From positions 1,413,595-1,477,594 of the forward strand of contig NOKP01000008.1 of the NCBI GenBank assembly GCA_002682825.1: a stretch of 64,000 bases of DNA. The letters are read 5' to 3'. Shown in pieces: positions 51,673-63,347 of this stretch. The position numbers and the translations under genes are program-made. The notes under the pieces are model-generated. The model was not told where the DNA came from, made no database searches, and was given only the letters and a program-made list of their open reading frames with translations. The number at the start of each line of letters is the position of its first letter. Within the stretch, counting starts at the first letter, position 1. The stretch is from Neonectria sp. B-13 (taxonomy: Eukaryota; Ascomycota; Sordariomycetes; Hypocreales; Nectriaceae).

Positions 51673-53382
51673 TCAGTCCGACTGGAATGACAGAAAGTCG
51701 GTATACCGGCCCAATGCTGTCAACTGTTTGGCTTTAGACAATACATTCTCCGGTTGCACATCCACGCTTGACGTGAAAATAGACGTATCCCTCCGTTGAA
51801 GACCAAGAGAGTGTTCTAGCAGAAATCTGACCATCCATCCGTCTAGCCTTTGAGATTCTGTCGACAGAAGGCAAGTCTTTTGAAATGCGATCAGCCAATC
51901 AATCTACAGCACGTCAGTCTCGGTGCATGGATAGCAATGTCTCATCCTACCATAGGCTCTGTGAGTGGCCAGTATTTCTGAAGCTCTAGAAGGCCCTCGA
52001 AGTTCATGTTGAGATCCCGGCGAGCTTTCTGAAGCTCTTGGAGGTCGCCAAACAGAAGGGTGTGTACCAGGACCGATGAAGAGACTGTCGTCATTTGCGC
52101 AATGGTTGGGTAATTTGGCTCACATCCCTTCATCTGCCGGGAGAGATGAAGTAGACTGCTAAAAGATGCGGCGTGAGATTTGCAACGAGATGCATAAACG
52201 CCTGATGCGGAGGTAGACTGCTCTTTCTCTAGGAAATGAAAGTATAAGAGCGTCGAAAAATGGTGATATGCGAGGTGGAGGGCGACAAAAGGCCCACCTT
52301 GACCATCTTGCTGTTGGCTGTGTAGGTTTTGTACGGTCATCTGTATGTCAGCCGGAAGCGTTTCCTTCCATGACTCCAGTTGCCGTCCGATGTGTTCCAC
52401 TCGCTGCCCCAGTTCGGTAACATCCATGCTACCTCTAGCAATGATCCGATTGATGTCCTGAATCGGACCAAATTGGTGGACTAATATTACCATGTGGGCA
52501 AAGATGCCGGGCTGACAGGGGGCATTGAGAGTTATTTGGTCATACGCAAGCGAATCAAAGGTAAAGTCGTCCATGGGTAGCTGAGAAGAAATGTCGACGT
52601 AATCCATATGACGAGGCAGGCCGAGCCCTGAGAAACACCAACGATCTATCACATATAGTGACCACCGGATCCTTAACAAGGTCTCATGAACGATGACGGA
52701 GCTGTTCTCCGACTGAGGGTCAAGATGCATGACCTCGGACATGCTAGTGGCAACACCTATCCCTCTCGATCAGCAAATGCCTCGATGCCACGACTAGTCT
52801 AAACAGGTAAGCGGGACACGCACGAGCGAAGAGTGCTGCGGAGGAAGTCTGGCAGTTGCCGGCACTTAGAAGAGCCAGCAACACGCAGGCCTGGATGTTC
52901 TCGATGCAGGTATTTTCGAGGTCTGCTTGAACTAGTCGCTTTGCCTCTGCGGTCAAACGAGCTTCCAGCACTCGTCTGTCAGGAAGCGGAGAAAACTTGG
53001 ACCCGATAGCACAGAGGGCGTATAGTAAACTGTTTCCAATACTGCCATTTTTTAGCTGGGCCCGCACCGTTCCTGGATGGAAGATGCAATGAGGTCGGCC
53101 GTGGACTTCTCCGAGGTAGTACTCAACAAACTCCGCAGCCATCTCCCAGGACAGACCTGGGAGCAGGGGTGTATTGTTCTTGCCGCTTTTGAGGGGTGAA
53201 ACGGAGTCCCTTTTGTTTTCCAGGTCATTTTCATCCAACTCGTAGCCCGGGAGTCGTCTTCTCAAGTCGGAACCACACTGTAAGCGTCTCCGCTTACACG
53301 AGTCACAGGGCTCGCCGGGGCCTGGCCGAGTGCATTTACGCTTGGACCCGCGGCACTGACGACATGATCTCGGCGCCTTCAT
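51673..53382 (-). CDS. Zn2Cys6 transcription factor divergent from an old-yellow-enzyme gene
   Basis: Three exons: 53382-52824, 52756-51951, 51903-51673; total 1596 nt, 531 aa. The terminal exon is supported by a GTAGGA donor, GCTGTAG acceptor and 76 further open codons with the conserved end RLDGWMVRFLLEHSLGL. Without it the frame would stop two codons after the donor. ATG 53382 (MKAPRSC) is chosen over an upstream in-frame codon because the zinc cluster starts at once: Cys7, 10, 17, 26, 29 and 36 (CRQCRGSKRKC, CDSCKRRRLQC). The fungal_trans domain shows HETLLRIRWSLYVIDRWCFS, LPRHMDYVDI and LHLAYHHFSTLLYFHFL. Divergent orientation and a shared 509-bp promoter suggest that it controls the oxidoreductase at 53892-55290. 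A CGG-N4-CCG-N4-CGG cluster lies in that promoter. Confidence 0.86.
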
Positions 53383-53891
53383 TTCCACAAAGGGAATTTG
53401 AAAGACGAGGGAGAGCTTGATTTGAAACCAGTTGGGAATGATGCAGGAGGAGAAAGAAAGGTGGATCGAGGTAGAATGCGGATGTTGCTCTTTGAAGCGG
53501 GATTCCGACAGCGGGAAAGCAAGTGGATATCGGAATAGCGAGGCTTTCATTGGCTACAAGCTGTGCAAGGTGCGGCCACGGCTCCGCAGGCATCGGAAAT
53601 GCCCACGTATGATTTGCCAGCTCGACGGAATGCTGGAGGGCGCAGCTCTGCTGAACTGATCACTCTCATGATGGGAAACTTGAGCCCGACTGTCCATGAC
53701 AGCACTGGTTTTGTGATCGCTAAGCTCGGGATATAATTGAGCTAACTAGGCCGTCATAATCAGCTTAAATAGAAGACTCCTCGCGTTGACTGACTTTCTT
53801 ATCCCCTTACATGCTTTTCCACATTCCCAACTCAACATCAATACACCTCTTGTTCTTCATAGTTCACTACATATATACATATATCACTACC
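53383..53891. promoter_or_regulatory. Bidirectional promoter with CGG-N4-CCG-N4-CGG
   Basis: CGG at 53498, CCG at 53505 and CGG at 53512 form a regular 7-bp array. A further CGG lies at 53531. This is a candidate target for the Zn2Cys6 factor transcribed leftwards. The right half before the oxidoreductase ATG is AT-rich (TACATATATACATATATC). Confidence 0.45.
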
Positions 53892-55290
53892 ATGTCTAGC
53901 CTTCTGGAGCCTATTGTCGTTGGCGGAAAAGTCCCTTTGAGGAACCGCGTCGTCATGGGTTCTATGACTCGCAACCGCTGTTTCGACGACAACAAACCGG
54001 GCCCGACGCAGGTCAAACACTACGCAGATCGAGCCAAGCATGGCACTGGCCTTCTCGTGAGTGAAGGTACCTTAGTGGACTGGGCCGGTTTTGACTGGAC
54101 ACACACCCCGTTCATGATTACCCAAGATCATGCCGATGCCTGGCGCAAGGTGACCGATGCTGTCCACGAGGCCGAGGGCAAAATCTTCTTCCAAGCCTGG
54201 CATGCGGGCCGTTGCCAGCATGATCAGATGCCTATCATGAAAGAACATGGCAGGCGTGTTCTAGCCCCATCCGCTATCCAGGCCAAAGATGGCAAGTATC
54301 GTGATTTGCCTGGACAACCTGTACGTGTTGCCCTAGAACCGCTACTGTAGCATCAGACTGCTAAATCAAATTTGGTTCATCGCAGGGACATACAGCCAAC
54401 GTAGAGGCTATTGAGAATGTCAACGAGGTCATAAGGACTTATCGCCGTGCCTGTCAGCTGGCCAAGAGTGCTGGTTTTGATGGCGTAGAGCTGCTAGCTC
54501 AAGGGTATGAATCCTTCTTTCCAAATACTCGCTAGACAACTAACCTCTGTCTCGATTATAGAGGTTACTTGCCCCATCAATTCTTGAACAGGTGAGTATT
54601 CTCGTAGATGCTGTCACTTTTCGCTAATATAGTAAACAGCCGGGCAAACAAACGAACGGACAAGTATGGCGGATCTGTTGAGAACAGATGCCGCTTCACA
54701 CTGGAGGTGGCGGATGCCATCGCGGAGATTTTTGGTGGGCCAGAATTCATTTGTGTGAAGCTTAACCCCACAGACTTTCTCAACGACAGTTTGGTTCAAT
54801 TCGATGAGATGAAGGAGGTATACACCTACTTGATCCACGAGCTGGTCAAGCAAAAGATTGGAATCATCAACATTACCCGTCGCGGCACTGGTCCTCACAA
54901 GGGCACTGTAGACCTGTTTACCCGACCCGAAGGCTATCCAATTCCCCCAGGCTATGACCCTGTCCTTGATTTTGGCAAACTCGTCAAGTTTCCCGGAAGC
55001 CCTTCGATTCTTATGGCTAATCAGGACTACACGGTGGAGGAAGCTGAAGAACTTATAAATGGAGGTCAACTTGACATGATCACGTTTGGGAGGCCATTTA
55101 TCTGTAACCCAGTGGGTAGAAATGCTCGATATTGCACTGTTGGAGTTTATGCTGACCGTGTCAGGATGTTGTCGCTCGCATCAAGCATGGTGTCCCGTTC
55201 AGTACGAATGATCGAGGTCCTGCAGTTTATTACGGGCCGGGAAAGAACGCAGATGAGAATTATAACGACTGGCCGGCAGCTGCTATCTAG
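53892..55290 (+). CDS. Old-yellow-enzyme-type NADH:flavin oxidoreductase
   Basis: Five exons: 53892-54320, 54386-54504, 54562-54591, 54640-55111, 55165-55290; total 1176 nt, 391 aa. Blocks of the FMN-binding TIM barrel are present in order: PLRNRVVMGSMTRNR at the start, GLLVSEGTLVDWAG, IFFQAWHAGR, FDGVELLAQGGYLPHQFL, RTDKYGGSVENRCRF, VKLNPTD, and the C-terminal ILMANQDYTVEEAEELI, DMITFGRPF and GPGKNADENYNDWPA. The family reduces activated C=C bonds with NAD(P)H. In the barrel-strand segment VELLAQGGYL, the usual His and second His/Asn that hold the substrate carbonyl (as in E-I-H-G-A-N/H-G-Y) are replaced, placing it in a divergent fungal subgroup. The very short 30-nt exon 3 is supported by frame and by conserved NSRANKRTDKYGG across its junction. 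Substrate is unknown; regulation by the divergent Zn2Cys6 factor is inferred. Confidence 0.87.
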
Positions 55291-55755
55291 GTGTTCGTTT
55301 GGCGATAGTTCATGTATCCAGCAGAGTATAGATTAGAGTCTGAGCTGGGTTCATCTTTTCGGCCCGCTTGCCCCTTCACCTTGGTAGTGGCTTAATCTTG
55401 AAAACGAAACGATGAGGTCAGCTACGGTTTGTTTGGCTCCTGAACGCAAGGTGCGGTCAATAGATACATATCTCGCTGAAAGTAGGACAAAAAGTTGCCA
55501 AATAAGTGTCCATTATAAGAGGTCAATCAATTAAAGACTGAAGTTCATGTACACGCTGCTCTCTTATCTGGAAAGCGATGGGCGTTTAACTTTGAGCTCT
55601 ATAGGTCCCTCTGCTATTATTAAGAAGGGCACACGCGTGAATGCCTGAGCTTTGCCCATTTAGTACTTGGTGCCCAAGCAACGGGGCGTCTCACGGAGAT
55701 ATGCCGTGGGTCAAAAGCGTGTCGAAGACCAACCGTTTCTTGCCATTCCCAGTGC
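55291..55755. other. Intergenic between convergent genes
   Basis: A 465-bp spacer; only 3' flanks of the old-yellow-enzyme and ferric-reductase genes were seen. Confidence 0.5.
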
Positions 55756-57648
55756 TTAAAGGTCAAAGCTCTCGCAATGTACTTCTATGTTCGGTCCATC
55801 AGAGCGGATACAGGCTCCCGCGGTGTTCATCACGTCGGCTACCAGCGACTTGGGACCACAGACAGCAACAAGCAGATGTTGGTTGATCTCGACTGATTCC
55901 ACCGTTTCGTGAATGACTTTGTGAACACTTAACCGCTCATACCTGATGTCGAACCGACTTTCTAAGTCTCTTGATGCATGTGTCTCATCCCGGGGATGGT
56001 CATGTTCTTCCTCTCTTGGGCTATCCTGTCGAGTGCTTAATTTAAGACGACGTAGTGATTCGGCTGGCTCGCCCCGACTCATTTGAGAGAAGAAGTCTCC
56101 AGAGGCTATGAGAAGTGGCGTATTGATACCAGCGGAAGAATAGTCAAGGGCATAGTTGGCAGTTGACTCTCCGGTTACATGCAAAACCACCCTCACATAC
56201 GATGGGTGACTGGCTAATTCATCCAAGTGCTCGGAGAACCAGATGAGGTTCTCTAAAGAGAAATAAATGAGTATTGGATCTTTGAAGCGTAAGGAATGAA
56301 GTTACCTTTCTCTCGCACTGTCCAGATGAAGTCCAAGAGTTGTGATGATCCTGGCTCGAGCTGCGAGAGCAACTTGTTTGCCAAACCGAAGGTGAAAGCG
56401 GCTCCACTTCCACCAGCAATGAAGATAATTCTCTCGAAGTGTTGCAGGTCCGGGAGCGAGCCGTATGGCCCTTCAACGGAGGCTTTGACAGGTCTGCCAG
56501 GGCTTGAAAATGCATACTCGTAAAGGTCTTTGGTGAATCCCGCGTGTGTCTTCAAGACTAACTCAATCCCTGCAGCTGTATTTGATACAATACTGAATGG
56601 GTGTGTTTCGAAAGGCCGAATGCTAGGAATCCACACGAAACAGTGTAATCCAGGATTTGAGCCACCTAGCGGCTTCTCCAGGACTAATCGAATTCCGCCA
56701 TTAGGAAGGGGGAAAATAGTAGCTGTATTGTTACGAAAGTTGAATAGAAGGTTTGCTCCTCGCAACAGGCGGTCGAAAGTCCATATTGTAGCAGCAATTA
56801 CCATGATTATTGGGATTCTGTTTACCCAAAACGGCCGATGGAGCGCAGCAAACAGAATAGTCACGATAGCACCTAGGACGTGACTAACGTAGAAGACCTC
56901 ATAATTCTGATGCCGGAATATGCCGAGGAATAGGATTAGCATCCCCGCACCGGATATGGAGCCTTCGAGGTTGGGGCGGTTTAGGAAGACATCCCATCGG
57001 TTTTTGCTACCAAAACGCATCATGTACAGGATTGCGTGAAGTAGCATCTGCGCGATGGCTGTGTATCCAACAATACGATGAGGGAAGTTGAGGCGGTTAT
57101 GGGTTGCCGCGGTCAATAGACGTAAGGGAGTATTTCTCAGGCCAAGGAACACTGCTAATGTTATGTTGGCAGCAGTCATCCTGAGGCGTATCTGAATTAG
57201 CAGAGCTTAGGAAAGCAAGTCAGGCAGAAGGCATACCACCCTAGCCTAGCGGCTGGATTGCTCAATTTACCGGCGTCAAGCCTGACAGTGCACAAAGTGA
57301 TATTGACAGTCACATAGGTCGCAGCCAAAACGGCGTGTCCTAGGGTCGGAAACCCAGGTATTGGGCAGATTGCATAGCTCCTCAGCCTCCTTGGCACTGT
57401 TAGTCGGTGCTTGGTAGTCTCAAGCTTCTTATATGTTACCGAGATGTTCTTGAAAAGGTCCGAAAGCCTGGCAGTCGTCGCAAAACTGGTGACGAGGAAC
57501 ATCGACACCTGACTGTGATGAGACGCCCCCAATACAGAAGTGCGAAAAGAAGTATCAGGACCAAGAGTGCACCAGCATACACCTTCAAAACCCATTCGTT
57601 GACAAGTTGCCTCGGCTTTATTGGCTTGGGGCCCTTCGGGAACGTCAT
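55756..57648 (-). CDS. Ferric reductase-like transmembrane oxidoreductase
   Basis: Four exons: 57648-57509, 57467-57237, 57180-56306, 56252-55756; total 1743 nt, 580 aa, all junctions in phase. The first intron is short (41 nt). Helices include LKVYAGALLVLILLFALLYW near the N-terminus, GFPTLGHAVLAATYVTVNI and MTAANITLAVFLGLRNTPL. The two-haem ligand pattern is complete: H-x13-H in FPHRIVGYTAIAQMLLHAIL and H-x13-H in SHVLGAIVTILFAALHRPF. HPFSIVSN is the FAD-binding element (HPF-x-x-x-S), EGPYGS precedes the nucleotide domain, GGSGAAFTFG binds NAD(P)H, and VAVCGPKSLV is the C-terminal cysteine motif. Such enzymes pass electrons across the membrane to Fe3+ or Cu2+ chelates. A Ser/Arg/Glu/His-rich insert (about residues 475-515) is probably a flexible loop. 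It converges on the old-yellow-enzyme gene. Confidence 0.9.
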
Positions 57649-59018
57649 GGTTGAAATGGAGTCGAGGTGCGCTGTCTTGCACAGCGATACTCAAGGACAC
57701 GAAGAAAATGAGTTGTCGAGGAACGATGTATGCCTTCGTTGAGCGAGCGGGCAAGGCCGAGGTGAACACACGATCATGAGCACAGTGTTCCAAGTGACAT
57801 GGACGTAGGTTGACATGACAAGGTCACAAGGGATGTTTCAGGCGTGTAATGCACGTCTGTGGTTGTGGGGCACAGATGACCAGTAAATTGCCAAAAGAGG
57901 CCTAGATACTTAAGGCAGTGCAGATTGATAAGTCTCGTAGCTCCGAACAGTCCCGACATCACGGGACCTACTCAAAGTACAGGAAAAATACTATCCTTTA
58001 GACTACGTAATTACCCAAGTCATTCGTATTCTTCCAGTGGATCATCTTCGAATAATTGCCGCATTTTTTCGCTGTTGGTTTGGACCGATATCCGTCAATT
58101 AGCTAGCTAGTCGCACTTTCAACTTAAGATCCTGTTTCTGTATGCTGAAACAATTCGTTAACAGGTATAAGGTTAAAATATAATATAAGCGAGTGAACAG
58201 GAACAAGAGATTAGTTCAGAAGTAGCCTTCTCAAGAGTTCGTCCCAGACATACATGTAGATGGTTTTCCCTCAACTCAGCTATTCAGAATTGCGCTCATG
58301 TCGGGAACGTCCCAGTCAGGAAGACCATCGGTAGCCGTTTCTGTCTCGGAGACATCTTGAAATTCCATCAACGCTTACTAGCTGATCTAGAGAGATTGGC
58401 TCTGTCGGGAAATATGCTGCTCGGCAGAGACTCTCGCTCAGTGATATATCGTTGAGTGCGTACCCGGAGAGAAAGATCGGTGGTCGAGCTACAAGATTAG
58501 CAATACTTGTCACGATTTGGCTATTTCGTGGGATCTTTCAATCTATAGCATTGCAAGGTCCGGATCATGTTACTCTCAAACATCCTTTTCGCCTGGGACA
58601 TTGGGTGGAGCAATTCGGCAGATTTCGTCGACGAATAACTAAGGTTACCGACAATAATTATAGAGCCATGTGTAAAATTGGGGTAAATATTACTAAAGGT
58701 GATGCTAGTTTGGTGGGAGAAGATCTAGTTTGATAGCTTAATCAGCCACACCCATCTGACCGGTCGCGTGTCTCCGTACAGAGCAACTTAGTCCAACCTG
58801 TACCTACGGATATTTCTCTGCATCTAACACGTGAGATAGCGCCACGTAAGTGGAGTGGCCTAGCGGGCCTGGGTACCCCTCATCTCTGCCCAGCCTGTGC
58901 TTGCTCACCTGCGACTCCCAAACACGCACGCCAACTCCCTGCAAGGATACCAAGGGACGGTGGCGATACACCCACTACTAAGGCATCTTTCGTATACGAA
59001 ACGGACACCAAAGCGGCG
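57649..59018. other. Intergenic, 1.4 kb
   Basis: A divergent spacer between the ferric reductase and DUF7053-like genes. The open frame at 58452-58733 is not supported by composition or splice signals. Confidence 0.5.
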
Positions 59019-59588
59019 ATGCGGTCACAGCACCGTACATTCGTCTCCATCCCAATCCCTGGCACTCTGCCTCCACACATTGTCGTCGCCTTTCTCCAGA
59101 CGTACGCCCCAACCTTGCGCCATAATGAGCACGTCGTCGGCTTTGACGAGATCCCTGCCGACCCCAGCTCTACGGCGAACGACCCCTTCTTTGGCCCCTG
59201 GGACGCCTCCGTCCGTAGCTTCCAGGTCCACGAGGTCACGCAGCTCATCCCGGGCATCACTAGGTCGATCAAGTGGCCTGTCATCTTCCAGTGCATCCCC
59301 GATGGCATTTCCTCTCGCGCCGACCACTACATCGGCACTATCGTCTGGGCGCGATGGACCGTTCGTCGCCGGGGCGCTGGGTCCCCTGCCAATTCGGAGA
59401 GCACCACGTCCAGCTCAAATACCGAAGCGGGAGACGAGTGGGACTTGGTCGAGGAGGTCCTCACCGATGCCAATACCATGATGATGCCCTTTACCTCCAA
59501 AATTATTGACAAAGTTCACCATGAGATTACCCAAAGGGTCGTGGACGAGGCATTTAAGGCCTATATAAACGGGACACTCCATCAATGA
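59019..59588 (+). CDS. DUF7053-like hypothetical protein
   Basis: A 189-aa single-exon protein from ATG 59019 to a TGA at 59586-59588. The start RTFVSIPIPGTLPPHIVVAF with a following LQTYAPTLRHNEHVVGFDEI, a central DASVRSFQVHEVTQLIPG and the IPDGISSRADHYIGTIVWAR segment match the general pattern of the fungal DUF7053 family, where strands alternate around a lipid-START-like shape. The Ser/Thr-rich stretch (NSESTTSSSNTEAGDEWD) is a disordered linker before a C-terminal helix (KIIDKVHHEITQRVVDEAF). There is no signal peptide or membrane segment. No biochemical function is known for the family. The family assignment is moderate because I have no alignment. Confidence 0.55.
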   Translation: MRSQHRTFVSIPIPGTLPPHIVVAFLQTYAPTLRHNEHVVGFDEIPADPSSTANDPFFGPWDASVRSFQVHEVTQLIPGITRSIKWPVIFQCIPDGISSRADHYIGTIVWARWTVRRRGAGSPANSESTTSSSNTEAGDEWDLVEEVLTDANTMMMPFTSKIIDKVHHEITQRVVDEAFKAYINGTLHQ

Positions 59589-61201
59589 AGACCTAGCTAT
59601 ACAAGGATGCACTCACGTCTGCTATCTCCTCCAATCACGGCTGATCCCCCAAACGGGCGGGGTTTATGCATCATTAAGTCCTCTTCTGATTTCATGAAGA
59701 TTATACATCCCGGAGGTAAGACCCAAAATTCTCAAAATTGTGGAAGAAGACATTCATACATATCGGTTACTGATCCTACAGATCGATAGGTTGAGCAAGA
59801 TAAGATATATAGAGAATTAATACACCGCCCTAATATATTGTAATACTCAGTACCAGAATGTCCAGTAACTTCAAGCCAGTGATTATTCCAAGTTTGCATT
59901 GAGAAGCCCAGAATGACAGTTCGAAGCACAACAATGTAGCCCAAATTGTCAAAACGGACAAACGAAAGAATTAACTCCAACGCACCGCCCAAAAAGCATC
60001 AACCAGAACAGGCTTGAGTAACGCCGACTGTGAAGCTTTACGGTGATTGCTCCGTCCTGAGGACTGCATGGTTTGCGTGGAAACTGTGGTCAATATTGGA
60101 TATCGGCAAGAGTTGAGTGATTGATAGAAGTATCTTTCAAGCGGACTTCACCTGGCTATACTTGCAAACTAGGTCACGAGTTGGCAGTCGAATCTTGAGC
60201 AGAGCCTGACTGCATGCACTCAACGTGCCACGTCGATCAATAGGCGAGGACGCAAACGCGCCAAGGTTGGTTCGTACGGAAAAGGCAAACAACAATTGTC
60301 TGCGCGGGACTGCCTGATCAAGGCAAACAGCCTGAGAGAAAGTCACCTCAACACTTCAGTGCCTAACTACCTAGAGTAGTATCAACTGTACCTGTAGCGT
60401 AAGTTGACGCATGCCCTGTTGCCCGGCAGTGCGGTTGTTTTCCTGGTGTATCTCCTTGTTGTTGAGAATCCCACGGACCAACAATACGCAACATGACCTA
60501 CACAAGAGTAGGGAACCTTATTTTGGTGTAGCGGTCTATTGACTGTCGGAAGAGCTTGACACATAAACAATCATTCCGCATCCAGATCACGGAGCCTCTC
60601 CCCGGCAACGAAGATGATCCATTCGATGATACCAGAGTACCAAATCGTCTCCCATGCACGGGGAGTCCGAAAAAAGAAACAGCAGGGATTGTTTACCGTG
60701 ACCCATCTAACCAACAAAGTCGAAGCCGATCAACCCAAATGCACTGCTGGCGACCTGCCGTGCGGTATGCATGCCAACGCCGATTTCACAATAACAAGCT
60801 CAGCCATAGACACCCAATCACATCTCGAGCAGGGCATGTTTGGTCCCAAGTGGACCGTGAGCGGTGGTAAACATAAACAAAGAGGCGTATCTATTGTCGT
60901 CTTTGACTGTCGGACGTGAACAAAGAACATGTGCGCCACCGCACTAAATTCCGAACCCTTGACCACGTATGTAACCTCTTGACGTTATCAATCGAGTCAT
61001 CTGATGGAGAAGAAAACAATAGACGGCGAAGGTTTCACAGATTATGTCTTTTGCTGAGTGATTGAGTAGTCTGACGAAGAATAAATGAATGGCGATACGC
61101 CTAATTCTCCACGATTCTGTTACTGAAGGCAACGCAGGTCATCGTGGATTGAACGTCAAAACCCTACTCTATCTTTTCCAGTACATACTCTTGTTTTTAC
61201 A
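59589..61201. other. Intergenic, 1.6 kb
   Basis: No gene is supported. An open frame at 60614-60919 has no start context or recognisable domain. Confidence 0.5.
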
Positions 61202-62755
61202 ATGAAGCGTAAGCTGGGCGGTGCCAACGTGCTTGGTCCTCATGCCGACAATGCCGCCCACTTGTGGCAATGCGCCCAGCCTGCCGACACGGACCAAAAG
61301 TTGCCCCACGAACTGACCGCGTCCGAGGTTGGAATTGCCAATGGACTGTTGATGTTGGCACATTTTCGTCCAAAGGGTTGTTGTACGGTTAGCGATTACC
61401 TACCACTGCGGCACCGTGGCAAGGTTCGCTTTGTTGCTCCAGCCACGATCGGTCTCCCAACATCTAAGGCTAGTAGCCTGGAACGGGTTCCCACTGAAAT
61501 TCTCAATGGCATCATCCTGCACTCCGACATCGCTGCTATTGATCAGGTCAAAGCAGTGAACCGACGATTGTTCGAAGTGGTCAACAATCACCCCCAGTTC
61601 AAGGTCGTCAACGAGCAAGCACACGACGCACTCCGAAGTATCCGTGCTGTCAAGAATTCTCACGCCATTACGCTTCAAACATTGTTCAAAAGATTATGCG
61701 CCAGCCAGTGCAACGACTGCCAGGACTTCGGGGGTTACATGCATCTTATTACCTTCCGAAGGGTCTGTTGGCGATGCCTTCAGGAGAAAGACGAATATGC
61801 GCCAATGAGAGAGATGGACGCAGTGAAGGAGTTCGGTCTTACGCCAGAGATGCTGTCCACCTTGCCTCAAATTCAAAGCTACCCAGGCAGCTATGATGCG
61901 GTCGATAGGGCAGACTATGTGACTATCATTGACCGCGATGCTTCGTACCAAGCAGGGATTGCTCACCATGGATCTCATTCGGCCATGATGGCTTACGTGG
62001 CAACGGTCGATGATGATGTCCTGAGACTTTACGAGACACGTATCAGAAGACGTGAAGACAGGCTGGAATTGGAAAGGGCCGCAAAATGGACGGCGACAAG
62101 GCCCAGCAGGAAGGCATATTTCAAGAAGCAAAATGCTCGCAGAATGGAGGCGTGGGGTAGGAGAAAGCTGCGAGAGGCAACAAAGTGGCGGGGTGAAGAG
62201 TGCCATGATCCATTGGAGGATAGTGACAATGAGAGCATTAGCACTCAGGAGCCAGAGAGCGACACGGACGCCAATGGCGAAGACTACGACAAAGGCGAAC
62301 AGAATGCCCAGGACGAACAGTACGCTCAAAAGGGTCAGCACGTCCAATACAAGCCTCCTGCCCATGGCAAACAACACACCCAGGATGACCAGCACAAACA
62401 AGACGAATATGGCGACGCTAAGTTTAGAGAATGGCTAGCCAAAATGGATGAGATGAGTCTCATGAAGAAGTTGCGCTTTGCGACTGTCACGAGGGTACCT
62501 TGGCTTAATAGGCGGAGTAAGAACGATGAATGGGGCTTCCGCTGCGTCGGGTGTCGGGAGAGTGATCAGTGGCCGAACCATTACGAGAGAGATTACATCA
62601 TGAGAACTTTCAAGAAGCATCTGGAAGAATGCGGGCCTATCAAAGACGGCATACATCACAAGGACGACTGTTGTCGAATGGGCGTTTGTTGGCCAAGGGG
62701 GGGTCAAGTGAGCGAGCAAGGGCAATTCTATCGGACTTCAGTCCGTCTATATTAA
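61202..62755 (+). CDS. F-box protein with cysteine clusters
   Basis: A 517-aa single-exon protein from ATG 61202 to a TAA at 62753-62755. The F-box is at about residues 92-135: LERVPTEILNGIILHSDIAA followed by VKAVNRRLFEVV, the usual L-P-x-E-I-L-x-x-I...L-x-x-V-N-R-x-L pattern that binds Skp1 in SCF ubiquitin ligases. After it, CNDCQDFGGYMHLITFRRVC and CWRC, then a KEFGLTPEMLSTLPQIQS segment, belong to a common layout of fungal F-box proteins. A Gln/Asp/His-rich low-complexity stretch (about residues 360-402, QNAQDEQYAQKGQHVQY) separates the middle from a second Cys cluster (FRCVGCRES ... KHLEEC). The target protein is unknown. The Gln-rich stretch suggests flexible spacing. Confidence 0.8.
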   Translation: MKRKLGGANVLGPHADNAAHLWQCAQPADTDQKLPHELTASEVGIANGLLMLAHFRPKGCCTVSDYLPLRHRGKVRFVAPATIGLPTSKASSLERVPTEILNGIILHSDIAAIDQVKAVNRRLFEVVNNHPQFKVVNEQAHDALRSIRAVKNSHAITLQTLFKRLCASQCNDCQDFGGYMHLITFRRVCWRCLQEKDEYAPMREMDAVKEFGLTPEMLSTLPQIQSYPGSYDAVDRADYVTIIDRDASYQAGIAHHGSHSAMMAYVATVDDDVLRLYETRIRRREDRLELERAAKWTATRPSRKAYFKKQNARRMEAWGRRKLREATKWRGEECHDPLEDSDNESISTQEPESDTDANGEDYDKGEQNAQDEQYAQKGQHVQYKPPAHGKQHTQDDQHKQDEYGDAKFREWLAKMDEMSLMKKLRFATVTRVPWLNRRSKNDEWGFRCVGCRESDQWPNHYERDYIMRTFKKHLEECGPIKDGIHHKDDCCRMGVCWPRGGQVSEQGQFYRTSVRLY

Positions 62756-63316
62756 GGAAGGGGGTGATTGAGTGGACAATCTCATCATGTACATGTCTAA
62801 GGCCGTAGTACTTAGCTGTTTAGTTACTGTACCTTTCTATCGAGGGCAATTGTGTATTGAAGTTACGTGAATGTCGACTTTGGATGTGGCGGCATTCTAC
62901 CAGCTGGGAGAGATGGGCAAGATTCCTTTACTGCCATAGGACAACTCATTGCAGAGCAAGAGGCATTGAAAGATACCAATGTGAGCCTAGGGGACTGCGT
63001 TTCTAATGTTTTGTGCTGTCTGAAGTTTTTCAGAAGTTTTGTAATCTCTTCTCGCATGTGATCGTATTAGGATTTGAAAACCTCAACTTTCTCTAACGGC
63101 TCATGTAGGCAAGGGATCAGAGATAAGTGTCGGAGAAGAAGCGCCGGCCCACGTGGCGGGCAGGTCGGAAGGAACGATCTGCAGTCGATGGTATTCCCAT
63201 CCACGGCATATACCCTTGTCACTATCTCAGGTAATTTGTAAAACCCTATTAATCAACCTTGGTTGTTGGAGTTGGGAAGAATTATGTTTGTGGAAGCGAA
63301 GCAACATGACTATTCG

Positions 63317-63347
<31 letters not shown>

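Noticed and set aside
58452..58733. 93-codon plus-strand frame
   Set aside because: Composition is not protein-like and no splice partner was found.
60614..60919. 101-codon plus-strand frame
   Set aside because: No recognisable domain and no ATG in good context; overlapping frames on both strands are equally open.
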